NCBI GenBank assembly: GCA_949316235.1
Contig: OX438754.1
Location: forward strand, 3,643,501 to 3,707,500
DNA length: 64,000 nucleotides
Direction of reading: 5' to 3'
Source of the DNA: Oegoconia quadripuncta
Taxonomy: Eukaryota; Arthropoda; Insecta; Lepidoptera; Autostichidae
This document shows, piece by piece, positions 9,851 through 23,600 of the stretch (the stretch's first letter is position 1; each line of letters opens with the position of its first letter). The position numbers were made by a program, and so were the translations under genes. The notes beneath the pieces are model-generated. The model was not told the DNA's origin. It saw nothing but the letters and a program-made list of their open reading frames with translations, and did no database searches.

Positions 9851-10090
9851 ATCATGTTGAGTCAGATCCAATTGTTTGCCTCATACAGGGCACAGGCGTT
9901 TTATTGTTTTATTTTTTCCTTTAATATTCTTGTTACCATATATAAGTGGTTTGCATCAATATTCTTGAATAAAAATCTAAATTCTAGGTCAGTGTTTCCC
10001 AATCAGTGGTTACGCGTACCCTCAGGTGTACGCAAGTTTGCATCAAGGGCTATATACGCTTAAATCAATAAAAAACGATTATGCAAACAA

Positions 10091-10325
10091 CAATTGGCAT
10101 AGTGGATAGTGACACTGTCAGTGAAACCAAAGGTTGCGGGTTCGAATCCCGCGAGGGGTAAAGGTAAATGTATATATGATGATTACGAACATGTATTTCC
10201 GAGTCATGAATGTATATATAAATATTGATGTATGTTAATCCGTTATTTAGTATCCATAGTACAAGCTTTGCTTAGTATTGGGACTAGATGATGGTGTAAC
10301 TGTCCGAAATATTTATTTATTTATT
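10091..10325 (+). repeat. SINE-B copy
   Basis: SINE-B is a tRNA-derived family: A box TTGGTGTAGTGGATAGTGAC, B box GCGGGTTCGAATCCCGCGAG, body GATGAATACGAACATTTATT, TTATCCGTTATCTAGTATCC, and 3' end GATTGGTGTAAGTGTCCGAA followed by ATATT-type repeats. This copy has the head (mutated to TTGGCATAGTGGATAG) and full tail ending in TATTTATTTATTTATTA. Confidence 0.85.
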
Positions 10326-10559
10326 ACATTATTCTAAAAAAACCAGTAGGTAAGTCAATTATAAAGCATTTAATAAAATGTAAAATACACCTGATTTCAT
10401 TTTTTATTTAGGTATTGTTCCTGCTTGGGTACCCGAGTCTAAGGTCTTTCTAGGAGCTGTATGTAGAAAGAACTAATTGGGAAACACTCGATCGTTCGCT
10501 ATGTGCTTGACCCATGAAGATACCTTTCATGTAAAAACAACTATTATTGATAATAGTAA

Positions 10560-11098
10560 TAAGTAAAAATTTCGGACATTTTTACACCAATCATCTAGTC
10601 CCAAACTTGAAAAGCTTGTACTAAAGATATTAAATAAGATAACGAATAAACATACACAAATATTTATACATCCATGACTCAGGAATAATTTTTTTTTATA
10701 CACAACCGGTTGGTACTTGACCTCAATCACACCTGATGTTAAGATGAGGTCGAAGGTGGAAGAGTACTGACCCGGAAACCCCAACACATTTGGGGGACTG
10801 GCTATCTTATCTCTGACAACCGGAACACAACAATGCTATTAACATTGCTGCTTGGCGGCAGATTTAGATAAGATGGTGGTAGCTAGCCAGGCGGAGATTT
10901 AAAATGCTCTACCACCAACCAAACCGAGTACTTAAACATGTACCCCGCTGGGGATCGGACCTCCGAATCGTAAACCCAATGTTGTTTACATTAAGCCACG
11001 GAGGAGGTTCGTATTCATAACCATTTACCCCTCGCGGGATTCGTACTCGCAACCCTTGGTTTCGCTGACAGGGTCACTATCCACTACACCAATCTTCT
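10560..11098 (-). repeat. SINE-B copy split by a SINE-A
   Basis: The tail half of a minus-strand SINE-B (starting TTTCGGACATTTTTACACCA) lies at 10560-10690 and its head half (CCCTCGCGGGATTCGTACTC ... ACTATCCACTACACCAATC) at 11012-11098. The intervening 320 bases are a SINE-A. The SINE-A is therefore the younger of the two. Confidence 0.8.
10690..11010 (-). repeat. SINE-A copy, near full length
   Basis: Minus-strand SINE-A from its poly-T end through TTGACCTCAATCACACCTGA, GGAAACCCCAACACATTTGG, GGCGGCAGATTTAGATAAG and the A-box end near GCCACGGAGG. The B box is partly deleted (GGGGATCGGACCTCC). Inserted inside a SINE-B. Confidence 0.88.
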
Positions 11099-11099
11099 T

Positions 11100-12040
11100 G
11101 CTGGGTTTGTAATTAACATGGTACATATTGTATTTTTGCTACCTATAGTGGCCCTCTTACAGAGATCTCAGCTAACGGACATACCTATCCATCCGCCTTT
11201 TTGACGTTGGTTAAAAATCTAATCCGAATAAAAGAGGTGTTGTTCGATGACATAGGCCTATATTATGTATATTGATTTCATAGGAAGTTATCGATTTACC
11301 ATGACGATACGGTTCCTTGGAACTTAGGTAGTTAATACTTACTCGTATGCAACGGCCTGGGGCATGGCGAGGTGGCGGCGGGGTGGCGTCGGGGTGGTCA
11401 CATCAATGCAAATTAACTGCACTAAATTATTCAGTCGTCGCCGTAGATTACCTACTTTTAGGTACTTATCTACTGGTAAATGAATCTAAAAGTTTACTGT
11501 ACAGAAAAAAAATTGTATATATTTCCCGTGTAGCTCAAGAAGAATCGGGCTACGAAATGCTTTACTAACCCCCGACGAAAAACGACGACGGGTGTAATGT
11601 GCTTGACGACGTTGTGTGTGTCCAATCTTTATCTGCATATATCTCTGTAATGCGTGGTCCGATTTGACTCAACGATGGGACAAGGTACAGAGTATTAGCC
11701 ATGTTTGATTGTTTGTTTGTTTATAAGCGCTTTGTTGTACAAAAAGGCAATACATTAATTTTGCATTGATACAGAATTTGAGTACAACATGGACTTATCC
11801 CATAGCGGGATTACTACACCAAATTCAAACTAAAACAAAATGCCTACATTTGTTTTTGAAATATAATCATTTGTTTTATCGGGGGTTTTCTAAATTTTCA
11901 ATTTATTGTTATGTTATTATGGGTGTCATGAATTTGTAAAGGGCGACTTTTCATCCCTCGGGAATATCAGAACCTACTGATAGGCGGAGCTCTAAGAGTA
12001 ATAACATCAATTAGCTATCTGTCATAAAGTGGTTTGTCAT
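11100..12040. other. Intergenic stretch without recognised genes
   Basis: Mostly unassigned sequence. Includes a GGCGGCGGGGTGGCGTCGGG G-rich patch near 11370 and a block around 11625-11670 (TGCGTGGTCCGATTTGA) that recurs at 44628-44650, indicating a dispersed repeat. No coding evidence. Confidence 0.4.
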
Positions 12041-12042
12041 TC

Positions 12043-12270
12043 GACGACCGATTGGTGTAGTGGATAGTGACCCTGTCAGCGAAACCAACGGTTGCGGGTT
12101 CGAATCCCGCGAGGGCTAAATGTGAATGATGAAAATGTTAAATACGAACATTTATTCCCGAGCCATGGATGTTTATATGTATAAATATTTATATATGTTT
12201 ATCTGTTATCTAGTATCCATAGTACAAGTTTGGGACTTAATTGGTTTAAGTGTACGAAATATTAAAAAAA
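12043..12270 (+). repeat. SINE-B copy
   Basis: Complete head (TTGGTGTAGTGGATAGTGAC, GCGGGTTCGAATCCCGCGAG) and tail, ending in AAATATTAAAAAAATAATAA. A second, headless SINE-B tail follows directly at 12295. Confidence 0.87.
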
Positions 12271-12294
12271 TAATAATAATAAGACACCTATGTC

Positions 12295-12415
12295 CATGCT
12301 ATTCCAGAGTCTTGGATGTTTATATAAATATTTATGTATGTTTATCCGTTATCTAGTATCCATAGCACAAGCTTTGGTTAGTTTGGGACTGGATGATTGG
12401 TGTAAGTGTCCGAAA
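12295..12415 (+). repeat. SINE-B tail leading into satellite
   Basis: The distal half of a SINE-B (TATCCGTTATCTAGTATCC ... GATTGGTGTAAGTGTCCGAA) whose final AATATTA runs without a break into the TATTA satellite. Confidence 0.8.
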
Positions 12416-13209
12416 TATTATATTATATTATATTATATTATATTATATTATATTATATTATATTATATTATATTATATTATATTATATTATATTATATTA
12501 TATTATATTATATTATATTATATTATATTATATTATATTATATTATATTATATTATATTATATTATATTATATTATATTACATTATATTATATTATATTA
12601 TATTACATTACATTACATTACATTACATTACATTACATTACATTACATTACATTACATTACATTACATTACATTACATTACATTACATTACATTACATTA
12701 CATTACATTACATTACATTACATTACATTACATTACATTACATTACATTACATTACATTACATTACATTACATTACATTACATTACATTACATTACATTA
12801 CATTACATTACATTACATTACATTACATTACATTACATTACATTACATTACATTACATTACATTACATTACATTACATTACATTACATTACATTACATTA
12901 CATTACATTACATTACATTACATTACATTACATTACATTACATTACATTACATTACATTACATTACATTACATTACATTACATTACATTATATTACATTA
13001 CATTACATTACATTACATTATATTACATTACATTATATTACATTACATTATATTATATTATATTATATTATATTATATTATATTATATTATATTATATTA
13101 TATTATATTATATTATATTATATTATATTATATTATATTATATTATATTATATTATATTATATTATATTATATTATATTATATTATATTATATTATATTA
13201 TATTATATT
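12412..13209. repeat. Pentanucleotide satellite (TATTA)n-(CATTA)n-(TATTA)n
   Basis: About 158 head-to-tail five-base units with no length slippage. Units are TATTA from ~12412, with one isolated CATTA at 12581. They become CATTA at 12606-12990 (77 units in a row), mixed until ~13050, and TATTA again to 13209. It starts at the 3' end of a SINE-B. Long open frames across it are only an effect of a five-base repeat without stops. Confidence 0.97.
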
Positions 13210-13419
13210 CCAGAAATTTTAAGAAGAGTAGAGGTTTGAAAAAATACACTTTAGTCCAGTAAGAATACATTTTTAACTTCTTATAATTTTAAAGGCCGTA
13301 TTTTTTGCACATGGATAGAGTAGGTACCTGTCGGTGACAAAATAAAAAAAAATCTAACAAATCGGTAGCTTGCATCGGTTATATATAATATAGATATTTA
13401 TTAATAAAACATAGACTAC

Positions 13420-13860
13420 CTATATGATTAAAATTACCACTGTGAATTTCATTGCGACGGAGAATATTTACTCTAATTTTGGATATTCCGCTTTGTATAG
13501 ATAGTGCGAAACAGATACTTAGTGATTTTGTGTAGTGCGAGTGCGAACAATTTCATTTAGTTATCTACTTAATAGAAAGAGGATAATTAAATAATTTTAA
13601 TTATCCTTTTTCTCATGTAAGTGACTGCTGTCTTTAGGAGAAATAAAGAATCTTTGAACAGAACTGAACCTCTCTATTTAAAAAAAGAAAATCGATCAAT
13701 AACTTTTTTACATTTATGAAAAATTTCACCGAGGGCAAATATCACGATTCAATAAACTATTTTTAGAAAAATTGTTTAAGGAGATCTTAGCATCTCTACA
13801 ATGCAATGAAGTGTCACAGTGGTAACTTTAATTTAATATTGTAGGTTTTATAGCTAAATA
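13420..13860. mobile_element. Palindromic MITE (AAAGTTACCACTG ends)
   Basis: Begins near ATTAAAATTACCACTGTGAA and ends near CACAGTGGTAACTTTAATTT, the inverted counterpart; both arms contain ATTTCATTGCG or its complement. Interior includes ATCGATCAATAACTTTTTTA. Related copies occur at 20866-21090 and 24425-24910. No coding capacity. Confidence 0.6.
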
Positions 13861-14300
13861 CTTATACTGTACCTAAAGCAAGCTACAGAATTGTCAGAAA
13901 ACATTTGTATTTGATTACTGGTGGGTACTCTATCCTTCTACAAAAAATTAGGAACTTTAAAATTATAGGAAGTTACTCCACAAAATTGCGTATGTTTACT
14001 GTTCAAATAAATGAAACTTTAAATAAAAGTTCGCCAAATGAATGCAATAAACGACCCGTAAGCTTCCCGCGTCCATAAACTTTGTTGTTAGCCACAATCG
14101 ACGTTAAAGCTAACGCTGCAATCATCCATTAAGTATGAAATACACATAATCCATATTCCGACATTGTACCATGTGCAACTCTACAACATCACTATAGAGT
14201 TCAAATTGGCAAGACTAACTGATAGGTGGACTATACAATTCAAACCTGCACATATCACACGGGGAAACTGCGGATTGATAACAGTTTTCAGTCTTTACAT
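13860..14300. other. Spacer upstream of FA2H exon 1, possible promoter region
   Basis: 13870-13990 repeats sequence found at 24940-25060 and inverted at 20145-20260 (CTATCCTTCTACAAAAAAT block), so it is repetitive. The remaining ~300 bases before the start codon should hold the FA2H promoter and 5' leader. A TTCAGTC at 14287 resembles an arthropod initiator, but it is too weak to call on its own and no TATA box was placed. Confidence 0.3.
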
Positions 14301-14314
14301 GGTTGCCCGCGACG

Positions 14315-14623
14315 ATGGACGACATGGCTGATACGTTCCGCGTAACTTTCGAAGGGAAAAAATATGACCTTAAACGATTCCTGCGCGACCACCCCGGTGG
14401 GACGAACACTCTCAAATATTATAAGGATAAGTCGATAGTGAACGCGATGGCCAAATTCGGACACAGTAACAGTGCGTACCACATGTTGAATGACTTTGCT
14501 GTCGATGGTGATGAGTTGAAAGACAGTAATTTGACGGGTAAAGTGAGTGAAAACGGAAGGATTATCACGAACGATGAAGCTGAGAGGGACGTTAAGGAGA
14601 TCGAGTTTTTGGAGGAGTTAGAG
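14315..14623 (+). CDS. FA2H: FA2H exon 1 (cytochrome b5 domain)
   Basis: Codons 1-103, from ATG to GAG followed by donor GTAAAT, phase 0. An upstream in-frame TTG at 14303 is not a start. Repetitive DNA begins within 40 bases of the donor. Confidence 0.9.
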
Positions 14624-17600
14624 GTAAATTGTTTAACAGGTTCATATACATATGATAGATAGATAGATAGATAAACGTTTATTTGTTTCTCCAGCCACAC
14701 ACATACATTAAATAATATTTATCAGTAATTAAAGTTCAATAAAAACAGAACATATAAAAGTAGCGCAAAATATAGGTATAAAAAGTATGTGTGTGCTGCA
14801 GTGGCACATAAATATAACTGGACGCTTCCAAATTTTTCAAAATATTTTGGATTGTTTTAGGCCCGTAAATAAACCATTCTCAAAATTGAGAACAGTCTTG
14901 TGATCGGGCTCAAGTAAACGTGTTGATTAATAAACCTAACTTGAGACCTGAAAAGCACGTGCATACTCAAACAGTACTCACTTGAGAGGTGCGCGTATTA
15001 ATAAACGAAACTAAAGACTATCATTCATTCGCCGCTGAGGCGAATACTTCAGAAGGATCTCAGTTGAGTAGACCTCAAGATTGGTTTATAAATTAGCACG
15101 GAGCTTGAGATAGCGTCAACTGCTTAAGACGCATCCCGGTTGATATAGCCTCAAGACTTGTATTGAGATTGTTTTATTAATACGGGCCTTACTGTCACAT
15201 ACATTTCCTTCTGTATAGGGTTAGCTAATGCCATTTTGAATATCATTGGCTACACTCCCATTTGCCTAAGGGGGAAGTGGGAAACTTATTTTCGTATTTA
15301 CACACATTTCTTTCTTTAGTCTGGGGTCCAATAGAGTGACGTAGGGCCCAGCCTACCTTCAGATAGGTGCCGTGTCGAGTACCACTGTCGATCCTAGCAT
15401 ATAGGAGTTACAGTGGGAGGAGTTAGGAGGTGGGATTGTCACAAACATTTTCTCTACTGGGTGTGTAAACGCAGAACTTTGAAAAGTTATAAAAAAACTT
15501 TTTTTATATATATATGAAAGGGCGGCAAACGAGCATGCGGGTCACCTGATGGAAACACCCGCAACACCAAAAGGGTCACAGATGCGTTGCCGGCCTTTGA
15601 GGAACTTGTCTGTTAATGACAAATTCTGTGTTAAAAGATTTCCAGTAATTCACACTTTTTTTATGCATATCGGGTTCGCGCTTGACCTCACACATGATTT
15701 AAGAGAAGAAGTGGCCGAAGGTGGAGACGCGCTCACCCGGAACCCCCAATGGGGGACTGGTTATCTTATCTTAAACAGCCGAAACACAGCTATTCTATCA
15801 ACATTGCTGCTTGGCGGCAGGCTTAGATTGGATGGTGGTAACTGGCCAGGCGGTCATTTAACAATGCCTTACAATCAACCAAATCGAGCACTAAACATAC
15901 ATGGCTATATTAAATGAGTAATGATAGCCTGATACCGGTTCAAACTAAACCAACACAGCTGTTTAAAATTTCTTTCTTGCCTAGACTATCATTTTAGGGA
16001 ATTGCGGATGGTATAGCTTAAGTACTGTATACTTAATGCTACCAACTAACCCTGTATTATTAATTATGGAGTAGACTGTACCCCGCTGGAAATCGAACCC
16101 GCGACCTCCGATTTGTAAACCCTGTTGTTTACTTTGAGCTTAGAAGTGACAAATTACCCGTCTAGTTAGACTTCTACCGAGTTTCCTAAAACAACGTAAA
16201 AATTGGCACTACCTACTCGTACCTATATACGTATAATATGTACCTGTTTTCACATAAAATAAAGTGCATATACTAAATATTAATTCATAACTATATATAG
16301 GTATCTATATACGAGGTTTACCTACTTTTCTAATAGGCAAAGTACCACGTAAAACCATAGGGATATTAAGTGTAAATAGATTGAGTCTCGTGTCGTATTA
16401 ACCAAAGGTGTAGATTAAATTTGAGTATTCCCTTTATTTTTTATAATCCACATATAAAGAGCTAATAAATATCTTAAAAGCGGCTATGTCTCTCTTTAGT
16501 GGCCAAGTTGTGGTATTATCTATTTTGAAGATCTAACTTAGTAAGTTCGCTCAAGCGTTGGTGGCTCAGCGGTTTCGACACGGTCTCCCAATTTGGGAGG
16601 TCCAGGTTCGATTCCTAGGCAGGCAGGCAGGCAGACCAATGAGTTTTTAAATTTAATTTAATTACTTATGTGCATTTATCCGACTGCTCTTAAAACGGTG
16701 AAGGTAAACATCGTGAGGAAACCTGCATGCCTGAGAAATAAAAATTCAAAGGCATGTGAAGTCCCCAACCCGCATTGGGCCAGCAACGTGGTGAACTACG
16801 ACCCATATCTCTGCAGTGGGATGTTTACGGGCTGATGATGATGAACTTAGTAAGCTTGTACAATAGCCTAAAATAATAGGAAACAAAAATGTGATTTGAT
16901 TTTTAAATTTATCTCCTGAAGGCTTCGTTGTCCATCAAAACATAATAGGTATACACTCCACTACTTTGCCCTTGATATTCTCAGTGTTCTTGCGATACTT
17001 AGGTGTAGAAGGTACCTATATGTACCAGCACGACGACGGTAACAATTCCAGTATAAGGTCTCGCTGAGTTCACATTCCCCATAGCGTAATCCGCCATACA
17101 CGTAAAAATTTTTGCGTTCGGTCGCCAATATTTTATTTTTGCTGTTTAGATCGCTTGCGCTCGATTGCTAAATTGGTACCACGTAAGCGCCCTAGAAGTA
17201 AGACTAAGGGCATAAACGTCTAAAGAATAGAGTATCGATTTACTACAATTTACTTCTAGCGTATTTACGAACAACTTTCCACTAAGAACCATAGCCGAAT
17301 TCAGCCGAAAATTGTTGGACAAGGTTAATTTATTTTGTATGAGTACTCGAAAAAATTTTGATCGAATTCAACTATGGTTCCTCGGGGAAAGTTATTCGTA
17401 ACAAATAGTGGCGTCACCAGTAAATGGGAATTACACGTATTTAAATTCACCCTGTCTAAAAGATACGTCAGGTATGTGTGTTCGCAGTTCGCACCTAATC
17501 AATATTAATGATGAAACTACATAATATATTTGTTTGTTCATCTTTAATTTACGTCGAATAGCTGTAAATTCCACGTTCCAACTTTACAAGGATTTCGCAT

Positions 17601-20600
17601 GATGACGACCGACTCAGCCTTGTTCCCGACCCTGCCGGAGAGCTGAGAGATATGGAAAAATCTCCAACGACAAAACTGTAAATTGAAATTTTTGAACACC
17701 AACTGTGTTACAAGCTAAATATTTTCGAAACGGCTTAACCGATTTCCAACAAACATAGCTAAGAACATTGACTTATATATTACTGTGCTAAGAAACATCT
17801 TGCAAACACCAGCTATCGAAAATAAAAAATCGTTTACCAATCGGTACACCCGTTTTAGCGTTACAGTGCCACAGCAAACGCATTATACGTCTCTTTTTGC
17901 ACGGGATTTTAAAATCAGGACACAGAGCAGGGAACTAATTACAATTAAATACAGCATTGTTATTATATGGTTATATTGTTCACAACTTTATGTTACCTAA
18001 TCTAATAAATTACAATAGAAGAATTCTTTGTTACCTAAAAGGGTCTCGTATTTCGGTAGCAAGCTAAATATTACTTATGATATTTAAACAAAGAGTGCCT
18101 TATGGCAGCAGTACTTAGTGTTGGTTGCTAAGAAATCGGTAATCTTTGAATTCATTGAATACTGTTTTCGATACAACACATAAAAACAAGGTACAAAAAA
18201 AATCTATTAAGATACTTAATCAAAGTATAAAGATAGCGTAACTGTTTGGGTAAATTATTGCCCGTGCATGATGCAAATACAATTTTTTTTTTATTAACTG
18301 ACTTTAAAAGGAGGCTGTTTGTATGTTTTTTTTTCACTTTTCATTATTAAACTTTAATGTGTTTATTTTTGAGCGATGGTGACTCTTCTCCCTCTTAGGT
18401 TAGGTGGACAGTTGGGGTGATAATTGATCGATTTGTCATATTTATTGATAATCACACCGACCTTCTCTACAATTTTTCCATACAAACCCAAACTGTATCT
18501 ACTCGTAGTTTCCCTGTGCAAAAACTAGACAATCGTCTAAATATGTAGGTAATGCTATTCTGCTGTTTACTATGATTACAAAAAAACTACTGAGACGATT
18601 GCGCTGAATATACAATGGGGCCAACTTGACGGTCATCATTATCACCATCAGCACGTAAACATCCCATTGCAGGGATATAGGTCTTCCCTTGTATATGAGG
18701 GAGTCTGGGCCATACTCCGCCACGCTGGACCAAGGGGGACTTCATATGCCTTAGAATTTTTATTTCTCTTGCAGGTGTCTTCACGATGTTATCCTTCACC
18801 GTTTAAGAGCATTCGGATAAATGCACACAAGTAATTAAATTAAATTAAAAACTCATTGGTACATGGCCTGCTTAGGAATCGAACCTGGACCTCCCAAATT
18901 CGGAGACCGCGTCTTAACCGCTGAGCCAACGACGCTCTACGGTATTCTCTTTGATTTAAAAAAAGAAACACGTGAATCAACCACTATATCTCGGATACGT
19001 GGGTGTGCATACATTAAAAAAAATACAAACGGTCGAATTGAGAACCTCCTCCTTTTTGAAGTCGGTTAAAAATAACAACTCGCACCGCGGTGAGGGGCTG
19101 GTGAGTGAGCTTCAAACATTACCGATATATTTTTATATTCGTATGTCATAAGTATGAAGTGTCGAATGAAACTAAACTATGAAGACTTATAGTACGTTAG
19201 TACTATATTATTTATGTGCTTATTACTTTTTATAAACATTCCACGTACTATAGATTAAGTGTAATCTGCTTGAAGTGGGCGTGCTTGAAGTGAGCGTACT
19301 TGAAAGTCGGAGGTGTTTTTTGAAATAGTTTTTGTATTTCAAAATGAAATAGATAACTTACTTTTTTTGTTTCACTTTTATGGTATACACTTATAATTCC
19401 ATTCCTCTCTTCAATTTACGAGCTATGCTCTTGTCGGTGGAGCCCTTACCACACTTCTCTACATCCGCCTTTGCATTGATTTCCTGATACGACACGGCAT
19501 AATTCCATTAAAGAAACATATTTTCTCTAATAATCAGTTCACAAATATATTATATAAATCAAGAAATATTTTACTGTTGCGTGCCTGTTGACATAGTTAA
19601 TATTTTTCTATAATAATAATGCTTACAGACAGTCCATAATTTTAGTGCTGTAACGATCTATAATCTAAAAGTTATAGATAGATAGATAAAGCGTTTATTT
19701 GCATATTACAGAAACACATACAAAAATACGACAGCAACAATAATTCTGCTTGGTGTTATTCTTACGAAATGTAGCCTTATTTCTGTTAGAGAATTTGTAT
19801 GCCCATAATAATTTATGTATCTAAACGCTGTGTCAAGTTGAACTGTCAAGCTGTCATTTGAATGACAATATGACCGTCTCTTTCTGGAGCTCTCTCTTTC
19901 TTCTTCCACTTCCTTCCATGGCCGCCGTACGTGTTAGCATAGAGGAATAACACGTGTTAGTGATTGTTTATTGCAAATTAGCAAATAATATTTAATCTTA
20001 TGTTATATGACTCATCTGCGCTGGACATCCAATTTGCTTGTTATATTGTGGAATATAAATCAGTCAAATTGAACAAACTCAGCATTTTTTTCACTGTTGT
20101 ATGCTGATATCTCATCGCCCAACCTACTGCACTATCCAGAAGACCTGGATGCTTTCCAATTCAACAATTTCACAGTTCTTGATTTTTTGTAGAAGGATGG
20201 AGTACCCATCAGTAATAGAATAAAAGTGTTTTCTAACCTTTTTGTATCTTGCTTTAGGTAGTATTAGGTCCTTACCTATGAAATTGGCGTTTTGTATGAA
20301 GAATTTCATTAAGACTGTTATCTCCATACAAACGATTTTTTTTGGGAACGGCAAATCCAAATTTTGGCTAAACTTTGCGTGTATTATCGGATAACATTAA
20401 GTTAAGTATCGACAGCGTTAATTTTTAAAAATTACCGCTTTATAAATGTTTCTGCGAATCTAAGAAATGATTATGGGAGGAAGCACATAAAAAGAGCTCT
20501 GTTCAAATTTTTTTTATTATGTGATTTAACCCAGAAATTAAAAAATATTTAATGTGAAACCTTGAAATAATATTCCATTTTCCAAATAAAAAACAAATTT

Positions 20601-23600
20601 GGATATATCCCAATTTGTTTGGATATATCCAAATTTGTTTTTATAGCTTTGAAAATCGCAGGAATTGGTACATATGATTAACGAAGAAAAAAACTCCAAT
20701 TTCATAGGTAAAGACCCAATATTTAGTTACAAAATCTACAATGGTGTCGATTCGGATGTACACCAACTAAACTAAAACCAGTTTTGGAGTGGTGCCGTCG
20801 CATCGTACTGTTCCAGGGAGAGAGAGACAGTACTAATTTAAAACTGGTTTTAGTTTAGTTAAAGTTACCACTGCGAACTTCATTGCGTTGTAAAAGATGC
20901 TAATATCTCATAAAACCAAATTTTAAAAAATTAATCGATAGCTACTTTATATTTTCTAAAAATAATTTATTGAGTAGTGATATTTGCCGTCGGTAATATT
21001 TTTTATAATGAAGTTGTTGATCGATTTTTTTTTAAATAGTTACAGGAGTTCTAAGTATATTCTCGAAGCAATTAAATAATTAGTAGTAATTTTAATCTTT
21101 TTTTTTTTAATGTTTAACTGGATACGCATTTGACCACAATCTCACCTGATGGGAAGTGACGATGTGGCCGAAGATGAAGCACGCGATCTCAGTAGATGCC
21201 TATTCACCCTGCTCTTGAAGATCCCAAGGTTGTAGGATTCAGGAAAGACTGACGCCGGAAGGGAATCCATGCCTTGGCTGTTCGCATTACGAATGAAGAA
21301 TCGAACCGCTTAGTGCGAATGTTCGGTATGTTAACTACATACGGGTGGAATCCCTCCCCGCGCCTAGTAGTCCGAAGATGAAATGGCGATGGTGGAATAA
21401 GATTGTGTAATTCCAACGCACACTCACCGAAGTGCATCCTGTAAAAGACTGAGAGACAGGCGACCTTGCGACGGTGTTCGAGGCTCTGCAATTTAGCAGT
21501 GATCGAATGGTCACCAATAGTCTATGTATTAATACCTACTATATCTCAAGCAACCTACTGGTTTCTTATAAAACATTTTTGTTCTATCACTGACAGGTAG
21601 TCTATTCATGTGCAAAAAAATCTCGGCTTTACGGTTACAGGAAATTAAAAGTCTATCTTTACTGGCCTATTAACAGAAATACAGGTACCATTGGAAAGGT
21701 AACTTCTGACTTCAATATTGAGTTAAAACACTTGAAAGTGTGGTCACGTAGAACAATAGAAAAATATCGAACCTGATTTCTAAGTGAAGTCGATTATATT
21801 TACAATCAAATATTTCTCGATGCTTAACCGCCTTCGGTTCGGTTCGGTTTACGTTTCGGAGGTTGCGGGTTCGATCCCCAGCGGGGTACATGTTTTAAGT
21901 ACTCGGTTTGGTTGGTGGTAGGGCATTTTAAATGTCCGCCTGGCTAGCTACCACCATCTTATCTAAATCTGCCGCCAAGCAGCAATGTTAATAGCATTGT
22001 TGTGTTCCGGTTGTCACAGATAAGATAGCCAGTCCCCCAAATGTGTTGGGGTTTCCGGGTCAGTACGCATCCACCTTCGACCTCATCTTCACTTAACATC
22101 AGGTGTGGTTGAGGTCAAGTACCAACCCGTTATGCATAAAAAAAAATAAAAAAAATAATAAGCTTCGGTGGCTCAGCGGTTAAGGGCACGTCTGTGGCTT
22201 AGCGGTTTTGGGCCAGCGTCGTGGACTATGGCTCATGCTCCCTCATATTCGAGGGAAGGCCTATATCCCTGTAGTGGGTTTACGGGCTGATGATAAGGGC
22301 GCTATATTCCAGTAAGGATAGCGATCGAACGCAAAAAAGCTTACCTACGTGGTATGACGGCAGATCCCAAAAATCTGCGATCGCCTAGACTTATATCTAG
22401 GTTGCATTTTTTTTTAAGGTTCCTCTCCAATAATAATGCGGGGATGATTTTTTTTATTATTGTAGCCCCATCGTTTGGGGGATGTCGTTGGATAGGTCGT
22501 TCAAAAACAATAGAGATCATCTTGAACAGCTGTTTATCGATTTAGGGATCCGTTTGCGAAAAAAGTACTTTCCGTTGAAAACTATTTAATTGTGACGGAC
22601 AAGTAAGTATATAGAACCCTATACTGCGCGTGGCCCGATACGCACTTGGTTGGTTTTTTTAGTTCGACATGGCACGTGTAGATACATAAACCACCTTCGT
22701 TTTTATATATATATATGTATTGAACACGTGTCTAGCGTGTCCTTTCAAATTAATATACATTAAAAATATTATAATATACTAAGTAGGTATTACATATAAT
22801 ATATAATATATACATATAATATATAATATCTACATATAATATATAATATAATATAATATTTCGGACACTTACACCAATCATCCAGTCCCAAACTAAGCAA
22901 AGCTTGTGCTATGGATACTAGATAACGGATAAACATACATAAATATTTATATAAACATCCAAGACTCGGGAATAAATGTTCGTATTCATCACACAAACAT
23001 TTACCCCTCGCGGGATTCGAACCCGCAACCGTTGGTTTCGCTGATAGGGTCACTATCCACTACGCCAATCGGTCGTCCAAATATACGTATCGTATTACCT
23101 ATATTGTAGGTACCTTATTTCATATATGAAATTTACCTAGGTACTAACAAATTAATTTTAACTCTCTCAAAAAAATTACTAATTAATTTAATCAACAAAC
23201 AGGTAATACTTACTTATTTTCAAACCTTTTTTGCAGATCACATCAATCCAACTAATATTACAAATGCGAAATTTGCGTGTGTATACGTTTGTTACCTTTT
23301 CACGCGTAAACGGCTGGACGGATATGAATGAAATTTGGTTGATATACAGATTAGGATCTGTATTAGGATAGGTAATGAACCGATTTTGATGAATTGTTCC
23401 ACGCTAACGAAGTCGTGGGCAACAGCTGCAGCAACCTTTTTTTTTTTTATTAAAAGCTGGTTTCGCGTTTGACCACAATCTCACCTGATGGAAAGTGACG
23501 ATGTAGCCGAAGATGTATCACGCGCACCCAGTAAATGCCTATTCACTCTAGACTTGAAGATCCCAACTTTGTAAGTGTCGGGAAAAACCGACGCGGGCAG

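Noticed and set aside
12290..13262. Three overlapping 277-310-residue open frames
   Set aside because: They are translations of a five-base satellite lacking stop codons; no protein is implied.
14303..14314. Earlier FA2H start at a TTG
   Set aside because: TTG is not an expected start in this gene; ATG at 14315 gives a normal N-terminus.
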